From: Gallionella sp.
GTDB lineage: Bacteria > Pseudomonadota > Gammaproteobacteria > Burkholderiales > Gallionellaceae
NCBI GenBank assembly: GCA_028687575.1
Contig: JAQTZW010000008.1
Coordinates: 62,001-126,000 of the forward strand
Length of the DNA stretch: 64,000 nucleotides
Direction: 5' to 3'
Positions 45,190 to 54,368 of this stretch are shown in pieces. The position numbers and the translations under genes are program-made. The notes beneath the pieces were generated by a model that searched no databases, was not told where the DNA came from, and saw nothing but the letters and a program-made list of their open reading frames with translations. The stretch's first letter is position 1; the number at the start of each line of letters is the position of its first letter.

Positions 45190-47682
45190 TCAGGTTGAAA
45201 TGACAACAGGAGTCTGAATCTTCGCAGCAACAGCGTTGTAAAGATCAATTTCCGTCTCTGGTGCTCGAATGGAGATAATCAGGGTGTAGTGGGCTGGCAG
45301 GTTGTAACGTTCCAATTTCGGGCGAGTGCGCCACCAGCCCAATGAGGGATAGATCGCAAGGTGGCCTCGGCTGGCTAGGTCTGCCGCAGAGCCTTCCCAT
45401 ATATCCTGATGTAACGACCCCTTGTGCCGCCGGCGTTCGCCCAAACGCCAATCTGGATCTTTGGGGTTGGTGTGATGATTGTCTTCTTCAAGTGCCGCAG
45501 CGGCATTGATTCGTGCAAGGAAGTCCTCTTCCGATTCCAGATGATGGCGCACATCAAAACGCAAGCGGTGGGAAGGGTAATGATATTTTGATGCCGAACC
45601 GCGAGCCGATGGATTTGGTTCGATAAAGTAGGAGAGGGTGACTCTCATTTGCACCTGAGTTTCGCCGAGTGCCTCCAGCTCGTCTTTTGGCCAAGGCAAC
45701 GCATGCAGATTCATGTCGCGAGTCTTGATCGTGCAGCCGTCTTTTTTGTAGGGGTGAACCTTGTCCTCGACGATTAATGTCAGAGAATTGGCTGCACTCC
45801 ATAATGCGCGATCCAGGTCTGGGACACCCCAGCCACAATGCCGGATAAGATCGGTGTAATCGTTCTTGGTGTGGGGCTTGTCCGCAGGCAAATACTGTTC
45901 GCGCATGGCTTCTGTCCATTCGGCGGAATGCACGATGAGCGCGCGGATGGTTTCAGGTCGTAGCTGCGGATAGGTCGCCATCAATTGTGCGGCCATGCGA
46001 GAACACAGGGCTGATGCCGCGCTGGTGGCATTAGTGGTGGTGAAAAGCCTCTCAGTGTGCTTGAAGTGTGTGGTCAGCAGATTGAGGCTGGGTAGCGTTC
46101 CTGCGAATCCATCACTTTGCCCAACATTTCCTCCTTCAAAAACCACATCTGGTTTCAGCGGCCATGCTTTGTCCCAGGCTGCGGAAGTAGTGGTGAACGG
46201 ACTGAGGCCGCCCGAAGGCGCAACCGGGGCTATGCTGGCTTCCTCGGTTTCAACTTTTTCGGTGAAAGCGCCGACCGTCAGGGAGTTCCAAGCTTGGCCG
46301 GGGTCATGAATCAGATTTGTCGAGAGGCTGTCGGGGTAGGTGATCCACGCGTGGTGCTCTTTGGTATTCCCCGCGGATTGAACGATCAGTCGTGGAAACT
46401 GGCCGCCACCCAGTACATCAGCTGCCAGCGAGTCCACCATGGCTGACCATGAGGAAGGGCGGCCGCGATCACGGAAATCTGTAGCTGTTACCGCTGAGCT
46501 GAATACGCGCATGCGTTGTGGTGCGGCGATCTCGGGATGGCTTACCGCTTTCGCAAACAGGTTGGCATGAAATTCGTTGTTCCCGGGGTTATCTCCTTCG
46601 CCCCGTGTGAGCTTAACTGACTCAAGCAGGTGAGAAATTTGTATGGGCATCTCCGTTGCAAGCGCATCGGTTAAATCGCCATAGACGGCTATGCCGCCCA
46701 AGCCTGTGCCGTGATTGCACTCGTCATCTTTACCCCATTCCTGTTCGACGGTGTGCATGTCAGTGCTGGTCAATGTAGGCGAGAGCAGGGGATGGCCACG
46801 ATTCACGCCACTATCGAGCAAGCAGACGCGGGGTACATCGTCCGTGTGAGTCGGGAAGGTTGTTCGCGCCAGCAATTCGTCCTTCCACGCCTGTTGCTCA
46901 TCGGTATCCATTCCGTCAAACAACTCTGCCGTTTCCTTGGCGCGGCGTAGTTCGGCGACACAATTAAGCGTCATTGCTGTCTGGGAAAATTGGCGTTCGG
47001 AGCCATGCATCATCACGACGGTTCTCTCCGGAAAATCAACGCGGTTCTCGCTAACGGTGCAACCGACCGCAGAAGCCAGCTTGCGGAAATCCTCGATCAC
47101 AAGCTCACGGTTACCACGTTCGGGTAACCACACCTCCCACCAGAATGACTCATCCGGGTTTTGCGGAAGCAGCGCCGGGTCATCCGTCCACAGTGCGCGC
47201 AGTTCGGCTGCGCGTATTGTCTCGATAGTATCCAGTAGCGCCCTGTGATCTAGCGGCTTGCCGTTCTTATCTTTTCTCTCTGCCAAGTATTCGGTCACAT
47301 ACTTTTCAAAATGCTCAAGTTTGCCGTCGGGTACGAACACATTGGCATAGGTATATTCCTCCTCCTGCCGGATGCTCAGTAACTCGATGTGCTGCGTTTC
47401 GTTGGCGAGACTCTCAAAAGCCAGCACCACACCGGGCTGACTTTGAAACTGAATTTGCAGGCCAATACCGCTTTCAAGCCCTATATCTTGCTGGGAAGAT
47501 GCGGCGTTCTCGGCCATTGGTCGGAGTGTCTGGAGCTGTGCTTGCAGGGATGCGCCGTGTTGGGCGCGAGGTAGTTCGGGGACAGGCTGAGCCCCTCCAC
47601 CACCGTGGGCGGTGAAAGGTTTTGCTTCGGAGGTATTTGTGAGAACGAAGTGCGGACGATTATCTTGCGCTTGATTCGTCAT
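45190..47682 (-). CDS. Subtilisin-family (S8) serine protease, island-borne
   Basis: 830 residues with no signal peptide, so probably cytoplasmic. The S8 triad is visible: Asp near residue 290 (VCLLDSGVNRGHPLL), His near 324 (CNHGTGLGG) and Ser near 553 (NATSAASALCSRMAAQL); the oxyanion Asn is near 439 (VQSAGN). About 280 residues precede the catalytic domain and about 230 follow, both without a recognised fold. It overlaps the upstream AAA ATPase gene by 23 bp, so the two are translated together; the ATPase may deliver substrates to it. Its place beside a restriction operon suggests a defence role, which is inference. Confidence 0.88.
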   Translation of the reverse strand: MTNQAQDNRPHFVLTNTSEAKPFTAHGGGGAQPVPELPRAQHGASLQAQLQTLRPMAENAASSQQDIGLESGIGLQIQFQSQPGVVLAFESLANETQHIELLSIRQEEEYTYANVFVPDGKLEHFEKYVTEYLAERKDKNGKPLDHRALLDTIETIRAAELRALWTDDPALLPQNPDESFWWEVWLPERGNRELVIEDFRKLASAVGCTVSENRVDFPERTVVMMHGSERQFSQTAMTLNCVAELRRAKETAELFDGMDTDEQQAWKDELLARTTFPTHTDDVPRVCLLDSGVNRGHPLLSPTLTSTDMHTVEQEWGKDDECNHGTGLGGIAVYGDLTDALATEMPIQISHLLESVKLTRGEGDNPGNNEFHANLFAKAVSHPEIAAPQRMRVFSSAVTATDFRDRGRPSSWSAMVDSLAADVLGGGQFPRLIVQSAGNTKEHHAWITYPDSLSTNLIHDPGQAWNSLTVGAFTEKVETEEASIAPVAPSGGLSPFTTTSAAWDKAWPLKPDVVFEGGNVGQSDGFAGTLPSLNLLTTHFKHTERLFTTTNATSAASALCSRMAAQLMATYPQLRPETIRALIVHSAEWTEAMREQYLPADKPHTKNDYTDLIRHCGWGVPDLDRALWSAANSLTLIVEDKVHPYKKDGCTIKTRDMNLHALPWPKDELEALGETQVQMRVTLSYFIEPNPSARGSASKYHYPSHRLRFDVRHHLESEEDFLARINAAAALEEDNHHTNPKDPDWRLGERRRHKGSLHQDIWEGSAADLASRGHLAIYPSLGWWRTRPKLERYNLPAHYTLIISIRAPETEIDLYNAVAAKIQTPVVIST

Positions 47683-48691
47683 GGCTTGATGGCTCGCTAT
47701 CGTTGTTGGCGAGCTTGCCGCTGATCAGTTTTCGTTCCTCCAGCATGCGCACCAGATCGGCTTGAGTAACCGTATCGCGGTCGTGAATGATGCTGTCTTT
47801 GATCGCCTCGTCGGCAGCCCTTGAAATTTCTGCATGGCTTAATCCCGCTGCATGCTCGGCAATTTTGTTCCAGGCAAAACGCTTGGCATGAAACCCTGCT
47901 AGTCTCGCCTTAAGTATGGCGACGACTTGCTCCTGATTGGGCAGGCCATACTGGATCATGTCGTCGAAGCGGCGGAACAGCGCGTAATCGAGAATATCCG
48001 GGTGGTTGGTCGCTGCAATAATCACGCTGTGCGACTGATCCTGCTCGATCATTTGCAGAAAACTGTTGAGTACACGACGGATTTCACCCACATCGTTGGC
48101 CATACCTCGCTGCGAACCGATAGCGTCGAACTCGTCGAAAAAATAAATACCACGCACTTCGGTGATGGCGTCAAAAACCTGCCGCAACTTGGCCGCAGTC
48201 TCCCCCATATATTTCGTGATCAGCGCATCGAGACGAACCAGAAATAGCGGAACACCCAATTCCCCTGCAAGTGCTGCCGCCGTCATCGTCTTACCGGTAC
48301 CCGGTGGCCCCACAAAGAGGAGCTTGCGGCGTGGCGACAATCCATGTTCCTTAAGCTTGGCGAAAAAGCGTTGCTCTTTGATCGTGCGCTTGAGCTTCAT
48401 GGACACGGAATCGTCGAGAATCATCTCGACAAGGCGAGTCTGGGGATAAGAAACGCTAAGCAGACCAGCCAACTCCCCACGAGGCTTGTTGAGCGGAACC
48501 AGCTTTCCGCCGCCCGTCAGATGGCCGCGGGACTTCGCGGCATCGATCATATCGCGCAGCTCTTCAGCCAGCTTCCCATGCCCCAGCTTGGCCTCGTGCG
48601 CGGCGACTTGCATGGCAATGGACAAAAAGCGCCCCTCATCACCCTCAAGGTGTGATCTGAGTAGTGCTTTTAGTTGCTCCGAACTTGCCAT
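47660..48691 (-). CDS. AAA+ ATPase paired with the S8 protease
   Basis: 343 residues with a single AAA+ module of the FtsH/Cdc48 type: Walker A GPPGTGKTMTAAALA, pore-loop-like TKYMGE, Walker B GIYFFDEFDAIG, sensor ATNHPD and arginine-finger RRFD. The N-terminal ~110 residues are helical. It starts at 48691 in a 165-bp gap shared with the divergent hsdR, so both units may be controlled from one region. Confidence 0.9.
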   Translation of the reverse strand: MASSEQLKALLRSHLEGDEGRFLSIAMQVAAHEAKLGHGKLAEELRDMIDAAKSRGHLTGGGKLVPLNKPRGELAGLLSVSYPQTRLVEMILDDSVSMKLKRTIKEQRFFAKLKEHGLSPRRKLLFVGPPGTGKTMTAAALAGELGVPLFLVRLDALITKYMGETAAKLRQVFDAITEVRGIYFFDEFDAIGSQRGMANDVGEIRRVLNSFLQMIEQDQSHSVIIAATNHPDILDYALFRRFDDMIQYGLPNQEQVVAILKARLAGFHAKRFAWNKIAEHAAGLSHAEISRAADEAIKDSIIHDRDTVTQADLVRMLEERKLISGKLANNDSEPSSHDESSAR

Positions 48692-48856
48692 GATTTCTCC
48701 AATACATCTATGGGCGAATTATACAGTTCAATTGCTTACGTCGGTGTTAGGCGCGTCAGAGATGGTCGAAGGAAGTCGATTTGTTCTACCTACACATTCC
48801 AGGTTCTTATATCATGCGGCGGGCGCCACTCATTAGTGGCGATAGATTCCTAAGCA

Positions 48857-51640
48857 ATGACTGAAAACCAGAACCCCGAACAAAAGGCCCGCGACAAAAT
48901 TGACGCGCTGCTCAGGCAGGCGGGCTGGGTCGTGCAATCGGCAAAGAAAATCGACCTGAACGCAGGGCTGGGGCAGGCCGTGCGTGAATACCAGACCGAT
49001 GTTGGCCCGGCAGATTACGTGCTGTTCGTGGACAAAAAGGCCGTCGGCGTGATCGAGGCCAAGAAGGAAGACCTCGCACATAAGATTACTGAGGTGGAAG
49101 AGCAAACTGGCGGATATGCCGCCGCCAAGCTCAAATGGGTCAACAACAAAGAGCCCTTGCCATTCCTGTATGAGAGTACCGGCATCATTACCCGCTTTAC
49201 CGATGGTCGTGATCCCAAGCCCCGTTCGCGTGAGGTGTTCAACTTCCATCGCCCAGAAACGCTGAAGGAGTGGCTTTCCCAAGGCGAATCGCTACGCGCA
49301 CGATTGCTGCATATCCCGCCATTGAACCCAAAAAAACTCCCGGCGAAGGAGCTGCGCTTGCGCGATTGCCAGGAAATGGCCATCACCAAGCTGGAGGACT
49401 CCTTCCGGGCGGGCCGCCCCCGCGCACTGATCCAGATGGCGACTGGCGCAGGCAAGACTTACACCGCCATCACTTCAATCTATCGTCTGCTCAAGTACGC
49501 TCACGGCAAGCGCATCCTGTTTCTGGTGGATACCAAGAACCTTGGCGAACAGGCCGAGCAGGAGATGATGGCCTTCGTGCCGATTGACGATAACCGCAAG
49601 TTCACTGAACTGTACAACGTGCAGCGGCTCAAGTCCTCGTTCGTCGCCAAGGACAGCCAAGTGTGCATCAGTACCATCCAGCGCCTGTATTCCATCCTCA
49701 AGGGAGAGGAGCTGGCCGATGCTACCGAAGAGATCAATCCTGCCGAACTGACGCAGGGCAAAGAACCCATGCCGGTGATCTATAACGAAAAGCTCCCCCC
49801 GGAGTTCTTCGATTTCATTTACATCGACGAATGCCACCGCTCCATCTATAACCTGTGGCAACAGGTGATCGACTATTTCGATGCCAGCCTGATCGGCCTG
49901 ACCGCCACACCGGACAATCGCACTTATGGCTTCTTCAAGAAGAACGTGGTCAGCGACTACAGTCACGAAAAGGCTGTAGCCGACGGCGTGAACGTCGGCA
50001 ATGAGGTCTATGTGATCGAAACGCAGATTACCCAGCAGGGGGCTCAGCTTGCCGCCAAGCAGCAGGTCGAGCGGCGCGAGAAGCTCACACGCAAGAAGCG
50101 TTGGGAACAGCAGGATGAAGACGAAGCCTATTCGGCCACGCAACTGGATCGCAATATCGTCAACCCCGACCAGATCCGCACCGTCATCCGCACCTTCCGC
50201 GACAAACTGCCGGAGATTTTCCCCGGCCGCAAAGAGGTGCCTAAGACTCTGATCTTTGCCAAGACCGACAGCCACGCCGACGACATTATTCAGACCGTGC
50301 GCGAAGAATTCGATGAATGCAACGCCTTCTGCAAGAAGCTCACTTACAAGATCGAGGAAGATCCCAAGTCGGTGCTGGCGCAGTTCCGCAATGACTATTA
50401 CCCGCGCATCGCCGTTACTGTGGACATGATCGCCACCGGCACCGACGTAAAGCCGCTGGAATGCCTGTTGTTCATGCGCGACGTAAAGAGCCGCAACTAC
50501 TTCGAGCAGATGAAAGGGCGAGGCACTCGCACACTCGATCTGGACGATCTAAAGAAGGTGACGCCGTCTGCTGTCAGCGCCAAGACTCATTACGTCATCG
50601 TCGATGCCATCGGTGTCACCAAATCGCTCAAGACCGCCAGCCAGCCGCTCATCACCAAGCCCACTGTGCCGCTCAAGGATTTGGCCATGCAGGTGATGAT
50701 GGGCGCAACCGACGAAGATACTGTCAGCTCGCTCGCCGGACGCCTGGCGCGGCTCAACAAACAACTGGATGCCGACGACCAGCGCCAGATTCGGCAAGCC
50801 GCCGGCGGGCTGGAACTCAATCAACTTGTCGCCAAATTGTTCGGCGCGATCGATGCTGACAACATCGAAGCCCGTGCGTTGGAAATCGCCAGGTTGCCTA
50901 TCGGATCTGACCCCGGCGATGCCCAGCGCGAACTGGCGCAGCAGCAGTTGGTGGGCGAGGCAGCGAAGGTGCTGAACGGCGAACTGGTCGAACTCATCGA
51001 AACCATTCGCCGCGACAAAGAGCAGACCATCGATCACGACAATATCGACCGGGTGTTGCAAGCCGGTTGGGCCAAAGATGCAGCCGGCAACGCACAAGCC
51101 ATCACCGACGAATTTGCCGACTATCTTCGCGCGAATCAGAATGACATTGCTGCCCTCACCATCTTCTTCAGTCAGCCCTACAGGCGGCGTGAACTCAGCT
51201 TCGACCTCATTCGCCAGGTAATGGACAAGCTCAAGGCGGACAAGCCCAAGCTCGCCCCCTTGTATGTGTGGCAAGCCTACCGCCAATTGGATGACTACAA
51301 GGGCGCGCAGCCCGTCAGCGAGCTCACCGCGCTGGTTGCGCTTATCCGCCGCGTGTGCGGCATGGATGCCAAGCTCTCCACTTTCGACGAGACCGTGCGC
51401 CGAAACTTCCAGAACTGGATCATGAAACACCACTCCGGCGGCAGCGAGAAATTCAACGAAGATCAAATGGACTGGCTGCGCATGGTGCGCGACCACGTCG
51501 CCAACTCCTTCCACATCGAACGCGACGATCTCGACATGACCCCGTTCGACGGACAAGGCGGCCTGGGCAAGATGTATCAACTGTTCGGCGCAAGAATGGA
51601 CACGTTGCTGGATGAATTGAATGAGGTGTTGGTGGCGTGA
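48857..51640 (+). CDS. hsdR: Type I restriction enzyme, R subunit
   Basis: 927 residues. The N-terminal nuclease domain has the PD-(D/E)xK pattern (DYVLFVDKKAVGVIEAKKE). The helicase motor follows: ATGAGKTYTA (motif I), FIYIDECHRS (motif II), LTATP (motif III) and QMKGRGTRTLD (motif VI). It cuts unmodified DNA after ATP-driven translocation in complex with HsdM and HsdS. Start MTENQNPEQKARDKIDALLRQ is usual. First gene of an R-S-PLD-M operon; its stop overlaps hsdS by 4 bp. Confidence 0.96.
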   Translation: MTENQNPEQKARDKIDALLRQAGWVVQSAKKIDLNAGLGQAVREYQTDVGPADYVLFVDKKAVGVIEAKKEDLAHKITEVEEQTGGYAAAKLKWVNNKEPLPFLYESTGIITRFTDGRDPKPRSREVFNFHRPETLKEWLSQGESLRARLLHIPPLNPKKLPAKELRLRDCQEMAITKLEDSFRAGRPRALIQMATGAGKTYTAITSIYRLLKYAHGKRILFLVDTKNLGEQAEQEMMAFVPIDDNRKFTELYNVQRLKSSFVAKDSQVCISTIQRLYSILKGEELADATEEINPAELTQGKEPMPVIYNEKLPPEFFDFIYIDECHRSIYNLWQQVIDYFDASLIGLTATPDNRTYGFFKKNVVSDYSHEKAVADGVNVGNEVYVIETQITQQGAQLAAKQQVERREKLTRKKRWEQQDEDEAYSATQLDRNIVNPDQIRTVIRTFRDKLPEIFPGRKEVPKTLIFAKTDSHADDIIQTVREEFDECNAFCKKLTYKIEEDPKSVLAQFRNDYYPRIAVTVDMIATGTDVKPLECLLFMRDVKSRNYFEQMKGRGTRTLDLDDLKKVTPSAVSAKTHYVIVDAIGVTKSLKTASQPLITKPTVPLKDLAMQVMMGATDEDTVSSLAGRLARLNKQLDADDQRQIRQAAGGLELNQLVAKLFGAIDADNIEARALEIARLPIGSDPGDAQRELAQQQLVGEAAKVLNGELVELIETIRRDKEQTIDHDNIDRVLQAGWAKDAAGNAQAITDEFADYLRANQNDIAALTIFFSQPYRRRELSFDLIRQVMDKLKADKPKLAPLYVWQAYRQLDDYKGAQPVSELTALVALIRRVCGMDAKLSTFDETVRRNFQNWIMKHHSGGSEKFNEDQMDWLRMVRDHVANSFHIERDDLDMTPFDGQGGLGKMYQLFGARMDTLLDELNEVLVA

Positions 51641-53160
51641 TGATTTTTGGAACTGAAATACCTCAAGGCAAATGGTGCATCGCCAAACTTTCCGAGATTA
51701 CCGATGTAAATCCAAGACTAGATAAGTCGGCGATCTCTGATGATCTTGAGGTCTCGTTTGTGCCGATGCCAGCTGTGGAAGCTGAAAGCGGGATTATTAA
51801 TGTCAGCAGTACACGTAAGTTTTCGGAAGTAAAGAAGGGCTATACGCCCTTCCGAGAAGGGGATGTTCTTTTCGCCAAGATCACTCCCTGCATGGAAAAT
51901 GGAAAGATGTCGGTAGTGCCTGAAGTCAGAAATGGCATAGGTTTCGGCTCCACTGAATTTCACGTTCTTCGCTCCCCGCAGGGTGTAGATGCGAAATACG
52001 TGTATTACTACGTTTCTTCCAAACCGTTCAGGCATGTTGCAGAGCACAACATGACTGGTGCGGTAGGTCAGCGCCGTGTTCCGACTGCATACTTAAGCGA
52101 TTGCGATATTCCACTTCCTCCAAGCAACGAGCAACATCGCATAGTCGCCAAAATTGAGGAGCTGTTTTCCGAACTGGATAAGGGAATCGAGAACCTGAAG
52201 GCCGCTCGTGAGCAGCTTAAGGTGTATAGGCAGGCGCTGCTGATACACGCTTTTGAAGGCAAGCTCACTGCGCAGTGGCGCAAGCAGAATCGCGACCAGT
52301 TGGAAACTGCCGCCGCTCTGCGGGCGCGTATTCAGACTGTGCGCGAGCAACGCTATCAGCAACAACTCCAGCAATGGCAAACTACCGGCGGCAGCAAGCC
52401 CAAAGCCCCGAAAGCCATGCTGCCGCTCACCACCGAAGAGTTGGCGGAATTACCTGAATTGCCGGAGGGATGGGCTTGGGTAAAACTAGGTGACCTTACA
52501 TGGTCAGTAAAGGATGGGCCACATTTCAGTCCAAAATACGTAGAGCAGGGCATCCCATTCATATCAGGTGGAAATGTGCGACCTGATGGGGTGAATTTTG
52601 AGAACGCAAAATTTATTTCTCAAGAGTTGCATGAAGAATTATGTAAGAGATGCAAACCAGAGGTCGGTGATGTTTTGTACACCAAAGGAGGAACAACTGG
52701 AATTGCTCGCGTAAACACATACGACTTGGATTTTAATGTCTGGGTTCATGTGGCGGTTTTGAAATTAACCTCAGCCGTAAAACCGTTTTATCTGCAACAT
52801 GCCTTGAACTCATCCTTCTGCTATTCGCAATCACAAAAATATACTCACGGTGTTGGCAATCAAGACCTAGGTCTGACTCGCATGGTCAATATCGTTCTGG
52901 CTATATGTTCGATAGAGGAGCAAGAAGAAGTTATAAAAGTAATTGATGACAAAATTTCGGTTATCGACAAACTCGAACTAACTATCACCACTTCCCTGCA
53001 ACAAGCCGAAGCTATGCGCCAGTCCATCCTGAAGCGAGCCTTCTCCGGCCAGCTGGTGCCGCAAGATCCGCACGACGAACCAGCCTCGGTGTTGTTAGCG
53101 CGCATCCGTACAGAGCGCGAACAAGCCGTTAAACCAAAGCAAAGAAGGAAAGGTGTATGA
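51637..53160 (+). CDS. hsdS: Type I restriction enzyme, specificity subunit
   Basis: 507 residues with two target-recognition domains (about 1-165 and 275-420), each followed by a helical spacer: EQHRIVAKIEELFSELDKG...LLIHAFEGKLTAQWR in the centre and EAMRQSILKRAFSGQLVPQDP at the end (segments). A long glutamine-rich linker (residues ~220-255) joins the halves. DNA target cannot be read from sequence. Stop overlaps the next gene (ATGA). Confidence 0.95.
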   Translation: MMIFGTEIPQGKWCIAKLSEITDVNPRLDKSAISDDLEVSFVPMPAVEAESGIINVSSTRKFSEVKKGYTPFREGDVLFAKITPCMENGKMSVVPEVRNGIGFGSTEFHVLRSPQGVDAKYVYYYVSSKPFRHVAEHNMTGAVGQRRVPTAYLSDCDIPLPPSNEQHRIVAKIEELFSELDKGIENLKAAREQLKVYRQALLIHAFEGKLTAQWRKQNRDQLETAAALRARIQTVREQRYQQQLQQWQTTGGSKPKAPKAMLPLTTEELAELPELPEGWAWVKLGDLTWSVKDGPHFSPKYVEQGIPFISGGNVRPDGVNFENAKFISQELHEELCKRCKPEVGDVLYTKGGTTGIARVNTYDLDFNVWVHVAVLKLTSAVKPFYLQHALNSSFCYSQSQKYTHGVGNQDLGLTRMVNIVLAICSIEEQEEVIKVIDDKISVIDKLELTITTSLQQAEAMRQSILKRAFSGQLVPQDPHDEPASVLLARIRTEREQAVKPKQRRKGV

Positions 53161-54368
53161 AAGTTGCATTTCTAACCCAGGCAAGTATCGCAAGCACGCT
53201 CAAGAAATTGATGGCTGGCTATGATGAGTTCTACTGGGCGGTTGCTTGGGGGACAGAGAATAAACATAGTGACTTATTGGCTGAAAATAAGAAGAAGATC
53301 AAACAACTGATTTTTGGCACTCACTTTTATCAAACCGATCCAAAACTGTTGGAGCAGTTTGTGGGCGAGAAGTCCGTGCGGGTTATGCCAAACGATGCAC
53401 CCGGGACATTTCATCCAAAGGTTTATTTATTCATCAAGGGCAATCAGGCAGCTGCAATTGTCGGGAGCGCGAACTTTACCAACGGTGCAATGAGCAAAAA
53501 TGAAGAGGCAGCTGTCATGCTGACCGCTGATTCATCTGATTCGGTGATTCAGGGGATAAAGGATATGGTTGGTGAGGCTTGGCAGGATGGGAAAGCTATT
53601 GACCAAGATTTTCTAGATGCCTATCGGTTGCACTACCGGGCGACGGCTCACTATCGGAGGGAACTTGGAAAACAGCGCAAGCTTGTAAAGCCAGGCAAAT
53701 CTGCAAGAAACAAGGGGCTCCAGCTTTGGTCGTGGGATGAGTATGCAAGGAAGGTCCAAAATGATCCGCACCATGCATATGATGGCCGGATTGCTCTTCT
53801 AAAGGAGGCTCGCGAGTTATTTGTTCGAAATGACTACTTTGCCGATATGACAGATGATGAACGCCGCGCAATAGCCGGTTTTTCGCGTACCGGTATTCTC
53901 CTCAAGAATAATGGTGTGGATGATTGGGGATGGTTTGGGTCTATGAATGGCGCAGGTGATTTCAAGAATCTGATTCTTGAAAACAGTCAGCATATTTCAG
54001 ACGCGCTAGATGAGATTCCATTAAGCGGCGAGGTCACAAAAGATCAATTCGATGGTTTCATTGCGTCATTTGAGAAAGCATTTGCAAAGAAATCCCATAA
54101 AGGAGGGGTGCCAACTGCAAGCCGATTATTGGCTATGAAACGGCCCGATCTTTTTGTTTGTGTGAATGGGAAGAACAGGACTTTGCTAGGTGCGGACTTG
54201 GGCTTCTCGCCCACAACACTTACGTTCGACAAATACTGGGACCAAGTAGTAATGCCAATTACTGATTGTGCCTGGTGGCAAACAGCACGTCCGCGTGGTC
54301 AGCAGGGGAAGTTATGGGATGGCCGCGCAGCCATGCTGGATTCGATCTATTACGAAGGTCAAAATTGA
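53157..54368 (+). CDS. Phospholipase D-fold nuclease-like protein inside the type I operon
   Basis: 403 residues. An N-terminal PLD domain holds one HKD-type motif near residues 80-112: HPK...VGSANFTNG...KNEE, giving His, Lys, Asn and Glu in the spacing used by BfiI-like single-motif nucleases (which dimerise to form one active site); the Asp of the classical HKD is replaced. The last ~200 residues show no domain I know. Start overlaps hsdS and its stop overlaps hsdM (TGATG), so it is translated as part of the restriction operon. I do not know a named role; it may be an extra nuclease or regulator of the system. Confidence 0.8.
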   Translation: MKVAFLTQASIASTLKKLMAGYDEFYWAVAWGTENKHSDLLAENKKKIKQLIFGTHFYQTDPKLLEQFVGEKSVRVMPNDAPGTFHPKVYLFIKGNQAAAIVGSANFTNGAMSKNEEAAVMLTADSSDSVIQGIKDMVGEAWQDGKAIDQDFLDAYRLHYRATAHYRRELGKQRKLVKPGKSARNKGLQLWSWDEYARKVQNDPHHAYDGRIALLKEARELFVRNDYFADMTDDERRAIAGFSRTGILLKNNGVDDWGWFGSMNGAGDFKNLILENSQHISDALDEIPLSGEVTKDQFDGFIASFEKAFAKKSHKGGVPTASRLLAMKRPDLFVCVNGKNRTLLGADLGFSPTTLTFDKYWDQVVMPITDCAWWQTARPRGQQGKLWDGRAAMLDSIYYEGQN

